Below are positions 38,488-50,468 of a stretch of DNA of 64,000 bases, piece by piece. The DNA is from Mucor racemosus. Its lineage: Eukaryota > Mucoromycota > Mucoromycetes > Mucorales > Mucoraceae. The stretch covers positions 806,001 to 870,000 of the forward strand of contig JAPEHQ010000003.1 in the NCBI GenBank assembly GCA_027405735.1, given 5' to 3'. Position 1 is the stretch's first letter; every line of letters starts with the position of its first letter. Position numbers and translations under genes: made by a program. The notes beneath the pieces are model-generated. The model saw only the letters and a list, made by a program, of their open reading frames with translations. It made no database searches and was not told where the DNA came from.

Positions 38488-38780
38488 AGTAGTTTAATCT
38501 CGCTACGCTAAATTACGGCGTCGCCCTGCGGGCACGCTTTTGCAATTTTTTAAATGAATGTATGATATGACTAGCATTGGTGTCGAGCCGCGTTTTGCCA
38601 GCCAAATTTACTAGTAAGCTGGACTCGACAACATCCTTAGATATGACTGACAGCTTTTCTAGTAGAACAATGTAGGTTTATAAACAGCCATTATTTAACA
38701 ATAAGAAAAACAGCCTTGTTCTTTAGATTTTTTGATTGGCCTGTCTCTTTTTAAAAAAAACACGTTTTGTAGTGTATACA
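38488..38780 (+). repeat. Dispersed repeat unit, copy 2 (GCGTCGCCCTGCGG type)
   Basis: Diverged direct repeat of 37501-37740, about 1 kb away. It contains an extra segment at about 38572-38650 (gtgtcgagccgcgttttgcc region) absent from copy 1. The intervening 750 bp show no coding content. Confidence 0.5.
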
Positions 38781-38799
38781 GTAGTACAGTATATATAAG

Positions 38800-39286
38800 T
38801 AGTGATATTAAACGAGCCGAGCCTTTTTTATGCAGCCGAGCTTTTCTCAAGGCTCGTTAAAGTTAGACGAGCTTACAAAAAAGCTCGTTCAACCTCGACG
38901 AGCTTTTTTTTGCGCGTGACTAGAGCTCGTTTACCCCAAACGAGCTTTTTTATGCAGCGACTAAAACTCATCATCTCAATGCGAGCTTTATTTTACCTTT
39001 CCAGTGACAAATATCTAAAGTAAAGCAAACTTATGAATGTCAATTGACAATTATCTAAAGTAATAATGTCATAGCATTTACTAATTATTATTTAAATTTG
39101 AACTTTTTGAAAAGAAGTCAAAAGCTCGTCTTTCTCAAACGAGCTTTTTAAAAAAAAGTCAAAAACTCGTCTTTGTCAAACGAGCTTTTATTAAAGCTCG
39201 GCTCGAGCTCGAGTGATACAAAGCTCGGCTCGTTGTGGCGAGCTTTGGTCAAGCTCGTCCTAGGCTCGGCTCGTCTTTTATACTTA
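38800..39286. mobile_element. hAT-like MITE rich in GAGCT palindromes, target duplication TATATAAG
   Basis: 487 bp. The left end TAGTGATATTAAACGAGCCG and the right end (read inward TAAGTATAAAAGACGAGCCG) match at 19 of 25 positions. An exact 8-bp direct repeat TATATAAG flanks it (38792-38799, 39287-39294), the length hAT elements make. The interior is a dense array of CGAGCTTTT and AAAAGCTCG words in both orientations, like the subterminal transposase-binding arrays of hAT elements. No coding capacity. Confidence 0.75.
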
Positions 39287-39336
39287 TATATAAGTTATAA
39301 GAAGATATATAAGATATGCTATATTTAGCTAATATA

Positions 39337-40974
39337 CAGTGAGTCGCAAAACCTTTTCAATGATTTGGAAATTTGAATGAAAATAACCATAACTTTCTCA
39401 GTTTCAATCAGAGATACATTGAATTTCTATTTTAAGTAATTCAAGCTTTTTCAAATTAACTGAAAAAAGTCCGATTTAATTAATTAAAGTTCCGAAAAAA
39501 CTATGCAAGTTTAAAAAAAGGTACATCATTGAAAAAAGGGTTTTGCACGCACTGGCTTAAAATTACAATTTTGTAACACCTAACTTGTACATTAATGCTG
39601 GATATCCTATAAAACAGAGAAATATGCGGAAAATATATGAGATGTTTTTCAACTTTTACCTTGCCTTTTTTACTAGTAGTTTCAAGCAAAATCAACATGA
39701 TGACAACTGTATCGGATGCCAAACGTAATGACGTTATCTCTCTGTTTAATTCAGGCCATACCGTATCGAAAATTGCCTGTCGTGTAAATGTTAGTCAAGC
39801 CACAGTATGTCGCATTGGAAAAAAGGCCTGTCCTGACCGAGAAAAATTTAAAGGAGACCGACCATCTAAGCTGAAGACTGCGGATACGAGATATTGTGTC
39901 CATAAAATCACCAAAAGTGGCTTGGATAATGCGGTACAAGCCAAAAAAGAGCTTCATCGTAATGTACACGTTAATGGCAGTGCGAATATTATACTAGGGC
40001 TCTTCGGGATAATGGTTTAGGTGCATTACCTAAGATAAAAATGCCAGAAATTAGTGATAAAAATGCGAAGGATCGCCTCCGCTGATATAAAAACAGAATT
40101 GATTGGACTTTGGATGACTGAAAGCGTGTTATATTTACTGATAAAGTTAGAATTAACCGTTTTAACTCGGATAATCGAATTTGGTGCAGTGAAAGAGACA
40201 GCGAGGAGATAAACCTAAGCATACCAAAAAGCAAGAAAAAATGGAGATGGTCGTATTATGATTTGGAGCTCTATCTCTTGGTCTGGTGTCGTTTGGTTGT
40301 CCAAAATCGAAGGTAATATGAACTCCAACCTATACAGAACTATTATCAATGATGATTTGGAGAAATCTATTGACGACATGTGTCAAAAATTGAAGTTGCG
40401 TCGTAATTCGGTTATCCTTCAACAAGACAACGATTCTAAGCACACCTCTAATTTAATGAAAGAAGACGTCAAAACAAAAGAATATGAAGTAATGGCATGG
40501 ACAGTGCAATCTCCAGACCTTGATCTCATTGAAAATATGTGGAGGTTATTGAAAATCCGCCTAAACGAATACGATACATCCCCAAAAGGGATGAATGATA
40601 TTTGGGACAGAACTCAAGAGATTTGATATGACAACATAACAGTTGGGGAATGTCAAAAAGTTATTTCGAGTATGCCTAATTGTGTAAAAGCTTGTGTTAA
40701 AGCAAAAGGTTACGGTATTGATTATTGACTGCATTTAAATAAGCTTCAATTTTTTTTGATAACGCGTGCAAAACCCTTTCAATGATGTACCTTTTTTTAA
40801 ACTTGCATAGTTTTTTCGGAACTTTAATTAATTAAATCGGACTTTTTTCAGTTAATTTGAAAAATCTTGAATTACTTAAAATAGAAATTTAATGTATCTC
40901 CGATTGAAACTGAGAAAGTTATGGTTATTTTCATTCAAATTTCCAAATCATTGAAAGGGTTTTGCGACTCACTG
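39337..40974 (+). mobile_element. Tc1-type DNA transposon 1 with about 215-bp inverted repeats
   Basis: 1,638 bp. Ends CAGTGAGTCGCAAAACC and its inverse, flanked by TA (39335-39336, 40975-40976). The inverted repeats extend about 215 bp inward and are nearly identical, unusually long for this superfamily. A broken transposase lies between them. The right TA interrupts the gag pseudogene that continues from 40975. Confidence 0.92.
39697..40690 (+). pseudogene. Broken Tc1-family transposase (DD34E)
   Basis: The N-terminal part (39697-40020) has the helix-turn-helix region AKRNDVISLFNSGHTVSKIA. Near 39990 the frame shifts. The next stretch (40021-40200) reads as transposase but has two TGA codons where Trp is expected, and TDK where the family has SDE or TDE. 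The part from 40258 to 40626 contains QQDNDSKHTS and SPDLDLIENMW; the last Asp and Glu are 34 residues apart, giving DD34E. Coding similarity continues to about 40690 after a TGA. It cannot make an intact protein. Confidence 0.85.
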
Positions 40975-41327
40975 TATCATCACCCAACACGTCTCTTGCT
41001 ACTTCAGTAATACGATCAACCGTCCAAGCTTTACCTCCTTGCTCTCTTACTAGAGTAATACAAACAGCTGTTTGAACCGGCAAAATGAGTGAAGCCATAA
41101 ACCGATCGGCCACACGAGGATCATCCAGCTGTAATCCCGCATTATAAACTGCTTACTGAAATCTGCACGAATAATCCATGATCGACTCCGAGACTTTCAT
41201 TGTTATGGTAAATACTAAATTAGTATTACGACGGGTAATTACAGCTGAACCAAAACGGCTTGCAAATACTGCCTTCGCTTCTGCCCAAGATAAACATTTC
41301 AGCAGAGTTTTGTCCACCCATGCCCGC

Positions 41328-41870
41328 TGTTTAAATATACACAATGAATAACTAGAAAATAAAGTTAAAACTAGATATATTTATTGAGTATATTGTAGGT
41401 AAAAAGATAACGAATCCATCTCGAACGACATCAGGATTCAGGGTTATTTATATGTTTTGGAAGCGTGGATATAGAGTCTACAATACAGAGTGTATGAAAG
41501 TATGATTTCATCTTCTTGAAGAACTAGTTGATTACAACATGATGATATAATAGGTTGGCCATAGCAAGTTTAGTAGGATACGACCAAGTATATAGGATCT
41601 TCATGCTTGATTTACTTTAGACCGTGAATGTTGATACAAATGGAATAGTTGAATTCCATTTCCAGGAACGAGTTCATGATTGGCTCACTTCAGGATCTCA
41701 GGCTACACCATTTTATTATAGACTAAATGTAACATAACTAAATGAAATAAAATTGGCATACATCATTATCACTTCATACTCATCCTTCTATGCTAAGAAT
41801 AATGTCTACATAATCCTTTGAGCACTTCTATTAGTAAAACATGTACCCAGTATAGTCTATGTCCTAAACA
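41328..41870 (+). mobile_element. Solo LTR (family A), copy 2, target duplication CCCGC
   Basis: 543 bp, same ends as copy 1 (TGTTTAAATATAC...GTCCTAAACA), flanked by CCCGC at 41323-41327 and 41871-41875. Inserted in the gag pseudogene; the reading frame is restored when it is removed. Confidence 0.93.
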
Positions 41871-42132
41871 CCCGCTCTCCATTAGGCATACACAACGGCA
41901 ACAATTTAGCCCACTGGGACTCCAAATCCAACGAAGACGAGTTCAAAATACTCTCAAATGTTCGCAAGTAATGGTCCACGCTCTCAAACACTTCTTCATT
42001 TGGAAACGCCTTCACAGCCGACGAGGACAACTAAAACTTGGGTAAGTCTCTGCGATTCAGAGCGAGACTTTCTTCTTTGGCTCTCTTGTTTGGCGCTACA
42101 TCTTCTGTTTCCTTCATAACTTCCGCTTTATA

Positions 42133-43472
42133 CAGTCGGGGTTACTAATGTTTCATCCATTCCCTATTTTTTTTGGTTATACTTTTCTTTCAAACTCTTT
42201 CTTTATTAATAAAACAATGTCCAAAACTTTTGAAATTAACATCAAAAAATTGCAAGACCCAACAGGAACCAAGCAAGATGTAAAAAAAATGAAGCTTGGC
42301 GCAATTTTTTATTTAAAACAGCTTGGATTTAGCCAATATAACATTTCTACTATGATTGACATAAAGCGTCCTACAGTCCAAAGTATCATATCCAGAGGAG
42401 ATCAAACTGGTACTACTTTAACAGGAAAAAGTACTGGAAGGCCATCTACCTTTGATGATTATACACAGCGCCATTTGGAGCGATCAATAAGGAGAGATCC
42501 CTTTCAAACATTAGAGACCATTACGGGGCAACTCAGAATGATGGTAAAAAATGTCTCTCGCTCGACAGCAAAAAAATGGATAAGAAAGTTGGGCTTCAAG
42601 TACTATTATAAACCTGCTGTTGACCCCAAGTTAACAGAGGAACATAAAAAAGATAGGCTGGAATGGGCACAATTTCATATCAATTGGTCTAATGAACAAT
42701 GGAGACAAGTGGTTTGGTCTGATGAGTCAAGATTCCGTATTTGTGGCAATGATGGTACACCATTAGTTCTAAGAAAACAAGGTGAAAGGTATGAGAGCTG
42801 CCATATATTACGTTCGGTAAAATTTGGTGGTGGTAGTGTGATGGTTTGGTCTTGTTTTTGGGCTGGGGGTTTTGGACCTTTGGTCTTTATTGACGGAAAT
42901 ATGAATCAAGAATCATATATTGATGTATTGTCGCAACACTACATTCCATGGGTTCAAGACTTACATCAAAATGAAGGTACTGATTTTGTGTTTTAGGAGG
43001 ATAATGCTACCTCTCATACAGGTGCATATGCAAAATGGTGGAAGAGATCACATTCAATGAATGTTATGGAGGACTGGCCATCACAAAGTCCTGATCTCAA
43101 CCCCATTGAACATGTTTGAAGCGAGCTCGCTCGTAAATTACGTAGCCGTAAACATCTAATTAATAATACCGAAGACCTTCGACGGGAACTTCTCGTCGCT
43201 TGGGAGAACATTGATGTTGAGTTTGCTGCCAAGTTAATTAAAAGTATGCCCAAAAGATGCAAGGCAATTATAGATAGCAAGGGAGAAGCAACAAAATATT
43301 AGTTTTGTTATTTTATTTTTACTTTCAAGTAATAAACATATATATCTTATTTTTGACGAAGTATAGAATTATCAGAGACTTGCAATAAAGAGCAAACCAA
43401 ATTTGAAAATAGGTGTTCATTATATTTTCATTTTCTTAATTTTTTTGGATGAAACATTAGTAACCCCGACTG
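42133..43472 (+). mobile_element. Tc1-type DNA transposon 2 with short inverted repeats
   Basis: 1,340 bp. Ends CAGTCGGGGTTACTAATGTT and its inverse (about 27 bp identical), flanked by TA (42131-42132, 43473-43474). It carries an almost complete transposase and is inserted into the gag pseudogene. Confidence 0.93.
42217..43302 (+). pseudogene. Tc1-family transposase with two in-frame stops (DD35E)
   Basis: A single frame runs from ATG 42217 to the stop at 43300-43302, about 361 codons, interrupted only by TAG at 42994-42996 and TGA at 43117-43119. Family comparison puts Gln before EDNATSH and Trp after PIEHV at these places. The paired helix-turn-helix N-terminus is present (FYLKQLGFSQYNISTMIDI...GRPSTFDDYTQRHL). 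The catalytic motifs are VWSDESRFRI, EDNATSHTG and SPDLNPIEHV. The second Asp and the Glu are separated by 35 residues, one more than in typical Tc1. Recently inactivated; otherwise intact. Confidence 0.9.
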
Positions 43473-43533
43473 TAGCTCATCAAATCTACGATAGCCTTCT
43501 TATTCTTGACTATTTTAGATAACGCATCGAGCC

Positions 43534-44080
43534 TGTTTAAATATACACAATGAATAACTAGAAAATAAAGTTAAAACTAGATATATTTATTGAGTATATT
43601 GTAGGTAAAAAGATAACGAATCCATCTCGAACGACATCAGGATTCAGGGTATTTATATGTTTTGGAAGCGTGGATATAGAGTCTACAATACAGAGTGTAT
43701 GAAAGTATGATTTCATCTTCTTGAAGAACTAGTTGATTACAACATGATGATATAATAGGTTGGCCATAGCAAGTTTAGTAGGATACGACCAAGTTAAGTA
43801 TATAGGATCTTCATGCTTGATTTACTTTAGACCGTGAATGTTGATGCAAATGGAATAGTTGAATTCCATTTCCAGGAACGAGTTCATGATTGGCTCACTT
43901 CAGGATCTCAGGCTACACCATTTCATCATAGACTAAATGTAACATAACTAAATGAAATAAAATTGGCATACATCATTATCACCTCATACTCATCCTTCTA
44001 TGCTAAGAATAATGTCTACATAATCCTTTGAGCACTTCTACTAGTAATACATGTACCCAGTATAGTCTATGTCCTAAACA
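43534..44080 (+). mobile_element. Solo LTR (family A), copy 3, target duplication GAGCC
   Basis: 547 bp with the family ends, flanked by GAGCC at 43529-43533 and 44081-44085. Nearly identical to copy 2. It interrupts the gag pseudogene between the codons for FFS and the lysine-rich linker. Confidence 0.93.
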
Positions 44081-44502
44081 GAGCCTCTCATTTGCTGAAG
44101 AAGCATTTGCCACTTGCTTCATGAAAACTACTGTTAGCTAAATTCTCTTCTCTCATGGTTTTAATAGCTTTTTCCACCAAAGCTCTCTCATCATTCTCCA
44201 ATTCATCAACTGCAGAGTTACTCGTAATAACACCAGAAGCTACACTGCCTTCTTGTATAGGCGAGAGCACCATGGAACCAGAAATACTACCACCAGAACC
44301 AACTTCGTTTAATTGTGGACCAGCAGGAGCCTCAACACCAGGAACTGCATCACCAGCAGGGACAACCATGGGGTCCATTTCGAAATCTTCCAATCCTTCA
44401 GGAAACAAGGAAGCATTAAAATCTTGAGGTAGGCGGATGAGGACATCAGTAAGTGAATTTTGATTTGTAAATATATAATAAGTAGTAATTAACTTTAAAA
44501 AA

Positions 44503-45065
44503 TGTTTAAATATACACAATGAATAACTAGAAAATAAAGTTAAAACTAGATATATTTATTGAGTATATTGTAGGTAAAAAAGATAACGAATCCATCTCGA
44601 ACGACATCAAAATTCAGGGTATTTATATGTTTTGGAAGTGTGGATATAGGGTCTACAATACAGAGTGTATGAAAGGATAATTTCATCGTCTTGAGGAACT
44701 AGTTGATTACAACATGATGATATAATAGATTGACCAGAGCAAGTTTAGTAGAATACGACCAAGTTAAGTATATAGGATCTTCATGCTTGAATAGCTTTAG
44801 ATATTAAACGTATGTTTATAAAAATGGAATAGGTGAATTCCATTTCCAGGAACGAATTAATGATTGGCTCAACTTCAGGATTTTAGGCTACTACATCATT
44901 TCATCATAGACTGAATGTAACATAACTAAATGAAATAAAAGTGTAATACGTTATTATCACCTCATACTCATCACTCTATACTCTATACTAAGAATCATGT
45001 TTAAATAACCCTTTGAGTACTTCTATCAGTAATACATGTGCCCAGTCTAGTTTATATCTTAAAGA
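44503..45065 (+). mobile_element. Diverged solo LTR (family A), copy 4
   Basis: 563 bp, starting TGTTTAAATATACACAATGA and ending in a degraded tatatcttaaaga. Many more substitutions than the other copies, and no visible target duplication, so an older insertion. It lies just upstream of the gag pseudogene but in the opposite orientation, so it is not that element's own LTR. Confidence 0.85.
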
Positions 45066-45580
45066 AGGTTCATTGTCTTACAATTAACCGGTGGATGCAA
45101 CACAAATTATAGAACCTTATACATTTTTACATCATCGTTTTCCTCTATTCAATTATTACATAAACCAACCTTATTTTATTTCAATAATAATGTCTCTTTA
45201 CTTAATTAATTTTCTATTTTTTTTTGTTTAATAATTTATATTCTGATAAATCATTTATAACTTTAATGATAATGCCCAGATAACCAATTAAGAACTTAAG
45301 ATATATGATACTATTTGTGCTCATGATTTAGTCTGTACCCTGAATAAAATACTTCAAATATTTTTATATCCAAATATTTAAAGATTTTTTTGAAACAAGT
45401 AAATTTCTTATGGGTGTAGTGTTAATATATCCTAATTTTGGCCGAGAAATTAAAGCTCAATATTTTGATGTTTAAGTAGTGATATCTAACACCTTGGCAT
45501 TAAAAGGATTTATTGTTCTGTTTTAGAGCAAATAGTAATTTAAGCAATACATAACTGTATTTAATGTGAATATCTACAGT
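45066..45580. repeat. Degenerate fragment related to the 61-kb LTR (family C)
   Basis: Around 45255-45345 the words gcccagataac, attaagaactta, gtgctcat and gtctgtaccctgaa parallel the 3' part of the LTR at 61037-61628. The rest of the interval is AT-rich without genes. Confidence 0.4.
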
Positions 45581-46127
45581 TGTTTAGGACATAGACTATA
45601 CTGGGTACATGTATTACTAGTAGAAGTGCTCAAAGGATTATGTAGACATTATTCTTAGCATAGAAGGATGAGTATGAGGTGATAATGATGTATGCCAATT
45701 TTATTTCATTTAGTTATGTTACATTTAGTCTATGATGAAATGGTGTAGCCTGAGATCCTGAAGTGAGCCAATCATGAACTCGTTCCTGGAAATGGAATTC
45801 AACTATTCCATTTGCATCAACATTCACGGTCTAAAGTAAATCAAGCATGAAGATCCTATATACTTAACTTGGTCGTATCCTACTAAACTTGCTATGGCCA
45901 ACCTATTATATCATCATGTTGTAATCAACTAGTTCTTCAAGAAGATGAAATCATACTTTCATACACTCTGTATTGTAGATTCTATATCCACGCTTCCAAA
46001 ACATATAAATACCCTGAATCCTGATGTCGTTCGAGATGGATTGGTTATCTTTTTACCTACAATATACTCAATAAATATATCTAGTTTTAACTTTATTTTC
46101 TAGTTATTCATTGTGTATATTTAAACA
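45581..46127 (-). mobile_element. Solo LTR (family A), copy 5, target duplication ACAGT
   Basis: 547 bp in inverted orientation (TGTTTAGGACATAGAC...GTATATTTAAACA), flanked by ACAGT at 45576-45580 and 46128-46132. Confidence 0.93.
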
Positions 46128-49100
46128 ACAGTACGCTATACATAAACCCATTTATTTAATTTTGTTGGTATTTATTAGGAAAATAAAATGGGCGGGGGTC
46201 ATAAGCCTACCTGTTGTTGTAAATGTAAATAATAAAGAAGAATGAGTACGCAATAATTGGTCAAATTTTATTGAGTATGTAAATGAGATGAGCGAGAAAA
46301 TCAAATGAATGGTGAATGTCTACTGTTATTGATATTTGATTTAAGGATATTGCGTTGCTTAAACACTTATCGTCTAGAACGGTGCTCTCATGCTAAATTT
46401 TAGTGTCAATCCTCACTTATACTAATGTAATTATATTCAGACATAGCATATAGGTGATCAGTCGAAAGTCTTTAGTTGTTCTTGGCAACAATAATTATTA
46501 ATATTCTTTATTTTCTATATATCTTTCATTATATAAGTCTAGATTATCAGAACTTATATATTAGCTTCATGTAATTATCTGGGTAATCATTTACAGTGTT
46601 TATCTGATACATATACTAAATATTTTAAGACATAGCTTATTGCCACATTTAAGCTACAATTTTAGACACATTTATATAAATATACAAATATAACACTACC
46701 TACTTCTGTCGGTATACCTATCTTTAAGTCTTTGGTGAGATATGAAACATTATCAGGAACTGTTAACATAATAATGCGGCCAATTCATACGTATTCTTCA
46801 GTGTTTAAGCTGTACTCTAGAAGCTGGTTTACTTGATGTTAGCTATTAAAAAATGCCGTATTTCTGTTTTAAGACTTGGAGCTTTGGGTAATAATTTCAT
46901 TTTACTCGAGTACCTACCTAGTTTAAAATTTGCATTAGTTCATGGAGTGTAACTTTATATATATATTACTCAAAGCAGAATATGTATGGTTGCTGCGTCC
47001 TACCATAACCGCGACTCCTATCGTAATATATAAAAAAAGTAAAGCAAAGGTATAACATGGTAGTAGATTCTCAAGCAGTAGATTAGAAGTATTTGAGAAA
47101 TTGGAGTAAACACGAAACTGTTCGTGATTTTGACAGCGAATGGTATACTAAAATTCTTTTTAAGTTGTGAAATGCAAAACTCAGACATAACAGTTTTTTC
47201 ATATTCAGTAGTTGTAAAATATCGTAACTGATTGTACCGTTTTGTATCGTTTTATATTTTCTTATATTAGTTATCCATTATATATTTATATTTATATTTT
47301 ATCATTTAAATTGCACCCTCCTCTTCGGGAAGGCCTTTTACTCTTGCCGTACACGGATCAATCAATAAACATAATTTTTTAAAAAAGGTAACTGATTGTA
47401 CGAAATTAATTCTCTTTGTTGTCCTCAAAATATACATCAACTTGAGGTTTTTTAGGGTCGGTGTAGTTGAGTGTAATTGCTTTTCAAATTGATGTGAGTT
47501 TCTTCAGTTTGCTTCCAGTGAGCTTTCATCAAAAGAGGTTAAGTAACGAGTAATTGTGGCCCAAAGCAAATTTGAATTTAATTAAACGACAGTAATTTAA
47601 TGACTAGATAATTATTGCATTGAACGAATAATGTATTCAAAATACATATTATACTAATGAGTGGAATAAACATGTTGAATTAGCATCAATAATTGTGATT
47701 AAAACTGCCTATGAAGATTCGATCACTGGCATTTTATTCATAGTTAAGGACTGAAACAAATATTTTGTTTATTAATTGAAGGTTCCAAAGTACAATTGAT
47801 AAATAAATTCTAGAATTAGCATTCTACTATCAGAGAACTAGAAACAACTGCACGCATGTAAACAATCTTTCTCCTTGGTGTGATAAAATTCACCTTAAAA
47901 CAAGAAAAAAAAACGAGAGACGAGTTTGACATTTGAATTGTGAATCTCACATCAACATTTGAAAATAATTTGATGATTCACATATGCATTTGCCGATTAT
48001 GTTGCTTCTAATATTTCTTTACTTGTGATATACTGGCATTAGATCCATATTGTAAAATTTTGATGATTGTCAAACCTGACTACTAAGCACTGCAAAATAT
48101 TGTACTAATGGGAATTAATTGTAACCACAACCGTAAAACAATAAATTTCCTCCCTTCTACCCAAGAATTGTCAGGTCACTTTTTAAATTAGCAACATATA
48201 TATATTTATATAAATCTGAAGCAATTGACACCGTATATGTCAAAGAAGAAAACAATGTTTGCACATAGGAGTATGATGTTCGAAACAAGTTTTTTTTTTT
48301 TTTTTTTTTTTTTTCATACATGAAGTTGATCTTGATTCCGCTTACCAAAAACCCTCCTTTAAAGAACTCCTGAGTTTTATGGCATATATATTGATCATAG
48401 CAGTAACTGTTTATTTGCTTTGATGATGGCAAATATAAATTATATGTTACAAAACATTACAGATATTACGAACTGTAAACATTCATCCTTAGATTATTTG
48501 CAGCTAGCGTATGCCTCAATAACGCCTAATTTGTTGTTCATTCTTGGTACAGGAAAAGAAACATATTACAACGCAATATCTAGATTATGTATTCGCATAT
48601 ATGCGACTTTGTAATGTAGTAAGATCAGTCATTATGAAAAATTATTATAATAACCCCTGAAAAAGCTGTGCATGTAGCCTCTACATATATGCATTACCAA
48701 CCTTGTCTAAACCTCTATAGTCCTAGATAACAAAAAGAGGTTAAAAAAGTAAAGCATTATGTAAAGTATACACATTAAACATACAGTGTATATTAGAATA
48801 CATTTTTTATAACTGTAAAAAATGTTAACAATGAAGAATAAAACTAGTTATATGAACAAGGAAATATTTTACCGTCAACGTCTATAGCTTGGATGCTATT
48901 ATAATTGTGGCTATTTTAAGTATATGCATCTATGCCTATTTAGTCAGAATTGAGGAGAGAAGATGGATTAAAAAAAAGGCTGCTGGCACATTTGCATTTA
49001 TATCATGTAATTTTCTTTCTCGGGCATGAAAGACAAGTCAATTAGCAGCAAGTGCAGTAACAGCTGCATTTTAAGCTTTGTTTTTGGTTCAAGCATGTCT

Positions 49101-50437
49101 TTACAATACAAGTAAGCTAGTTCACATGATTATAATGAATCTTGACAGTAGTAATCAGTAAAATATATAGCGGCTTAAATAGCAAACTTTATATTTGCAT
49201 CAGTGATATTTCGATTGATAGTGGCAAAAAATTAAGGTTTACAAAATAAAACTTTGATGCCAATTGGAAACAAACTAACTTGTAGATAAACATAGTAAAG
49301 TTACATCAAATACACCATAAAACGCAAGTGTGTAATAAATAATATATATTGAGTATGTTGATAGTTGCATTATAGTTATTTTTAAATCTCTATTTCTACA
49401 TGCTTAAATGCTTAATCTTACGATTTGTAGGAATTTCTGCAGATTTTTGTTGGTTAGCACCATAGTACCGCACCCATAAATATACACTCAAATAACTTAT
49501 TTTTCTCCCTTTGAATAAAAAAATATATAATGGTATTAAAAATCAAGATACCAAGTTATTTAAACGGGGTTATTATAAAATTATTAGGAGCTTTATGTTT
49601 TTAAATATTGTATCAATCAAGTCAACCCGATCAGTTTTTATGGACCCCTTGCATGTTAAATTTGAATTAATATGGTAGCTAAATGTAGAAGTATTTGGAA
49701 TCCCACTCATAAAGAAAAGATATGGAAGTTAGCAAAATGAGAAGGGGACTGATAACATACACTTGACTAAAGGTTCGGTTTCCTCTAATTTGTATTTCTG
49801 GGGAAAAAAAACAATGTATAAATGTAATACCAGGAGATTTTACAGAATTTTCCTCATGATATGAAGTACGATTTATATCGCTTCAATGGTACTACGATAC
49901 AAGCCGATTCGCAATACTTTTTTAAAATGTACCTCACGGAACAATATAGCGGAACAGGGAGAAAGGGGAACCAGGAGTAATTCAATGTCTTTACCAAGAA
50001 GAGAAAATTCTCATTGTCATCTAAACAAGTTTTTCTTTATTAAAAATCATCTCTGTTTTGATATGATGGTAAAGGCCGAGGAGATTTTAATTTTGTATTT
50101 TAAAAGATTAGAAAAAACAACACTTTGCTTGTAATAGTTGCTTTTTCAAGAAGTTTTTCTATTGATTACAGATAGTTTCATATTTCAAGGGGTTATTAAA
50201 ACAACATACTATGTATTTACTAGCAGTTAAAGAATCTTGAAAATACATATCGTGCATTTTCTACAATAACAAAACCGAAAATATGGGTTATCCGAGAAAC
50301 ATGAATACATGATTCAAACCAAGTATTTTTTTTTCTTTGCTTAATTTAGGAGTTTTTACTATCTGTACATACATAATTCAACTATTTTGACAAGTCTACT
50401 GAGGAGTAAATTAAAGAGGAAATTTTATTATTAACAG

Positions 50438-50468
<31 letters not shown>

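Larger units (their letters stand above)
40975..44460 (-). pseudogene. Ty3/gypsy-like gag pseudogene split by nested insertions
   Basis: Removing the inserted elements and one copy of each target duplication rejoins four minus-strand pieces (about 44460-44081, 43533-43473, 42132-41871, 41327-40975). Together they read as a retrotransposon Gag. It has an acidic N-terminal part rich in Gly/Ser/Pro, a lysine-rich linker (LSKIVKNKKAIVDLMSYKAE) and the capsid-like core (ESVDHYLRTFESIL...WAEAKAVFASRFGS...ESIMDYSCRF...DDPRVADRFMASL). The left end is cut by Tc1 transposon 1. It also has at least two stop codons of its own (PKF-stop-LSSS and CRFQ-stop-AVYNAG) and a frame change near the 43.5/44.1 kb junction. 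No pol region is present in the window. Confidence 0.75.

Noticed and set aside
38800..39286. CRISPR-like array of GAGCT repeats
   Set aside because: Repeats are irregularly spaced and in both orientations, the host is a eukaryote, and a MITE with an 8-bp duplication explains the structure.
41328..44080. The two family A LTRs as the paired ends of one full-length retrotransposon
   Set aside because: Each has its own different 5-bp duplication (CCCGC, GAGCC), and the sequence between them is a gag piece in the opposite orientation plus a Tc1 element; they are independent solo LTRs.
44503..46127. LTR at 45581-46127 as the 5' LTR of the minus-strand gag pseudogene
   Set aside because: Orientation fits, but ACAGT flanks it on both sides, showing an independent solo insertion; no primer-binding site was recognised next to it.
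48157..50134. Several 60-90 codon frames between 48 and 50 kb
   Set aside because: No protein-like composition, no splice context and no recognisable motif; expected by chance in AT-rich DNA of this length.
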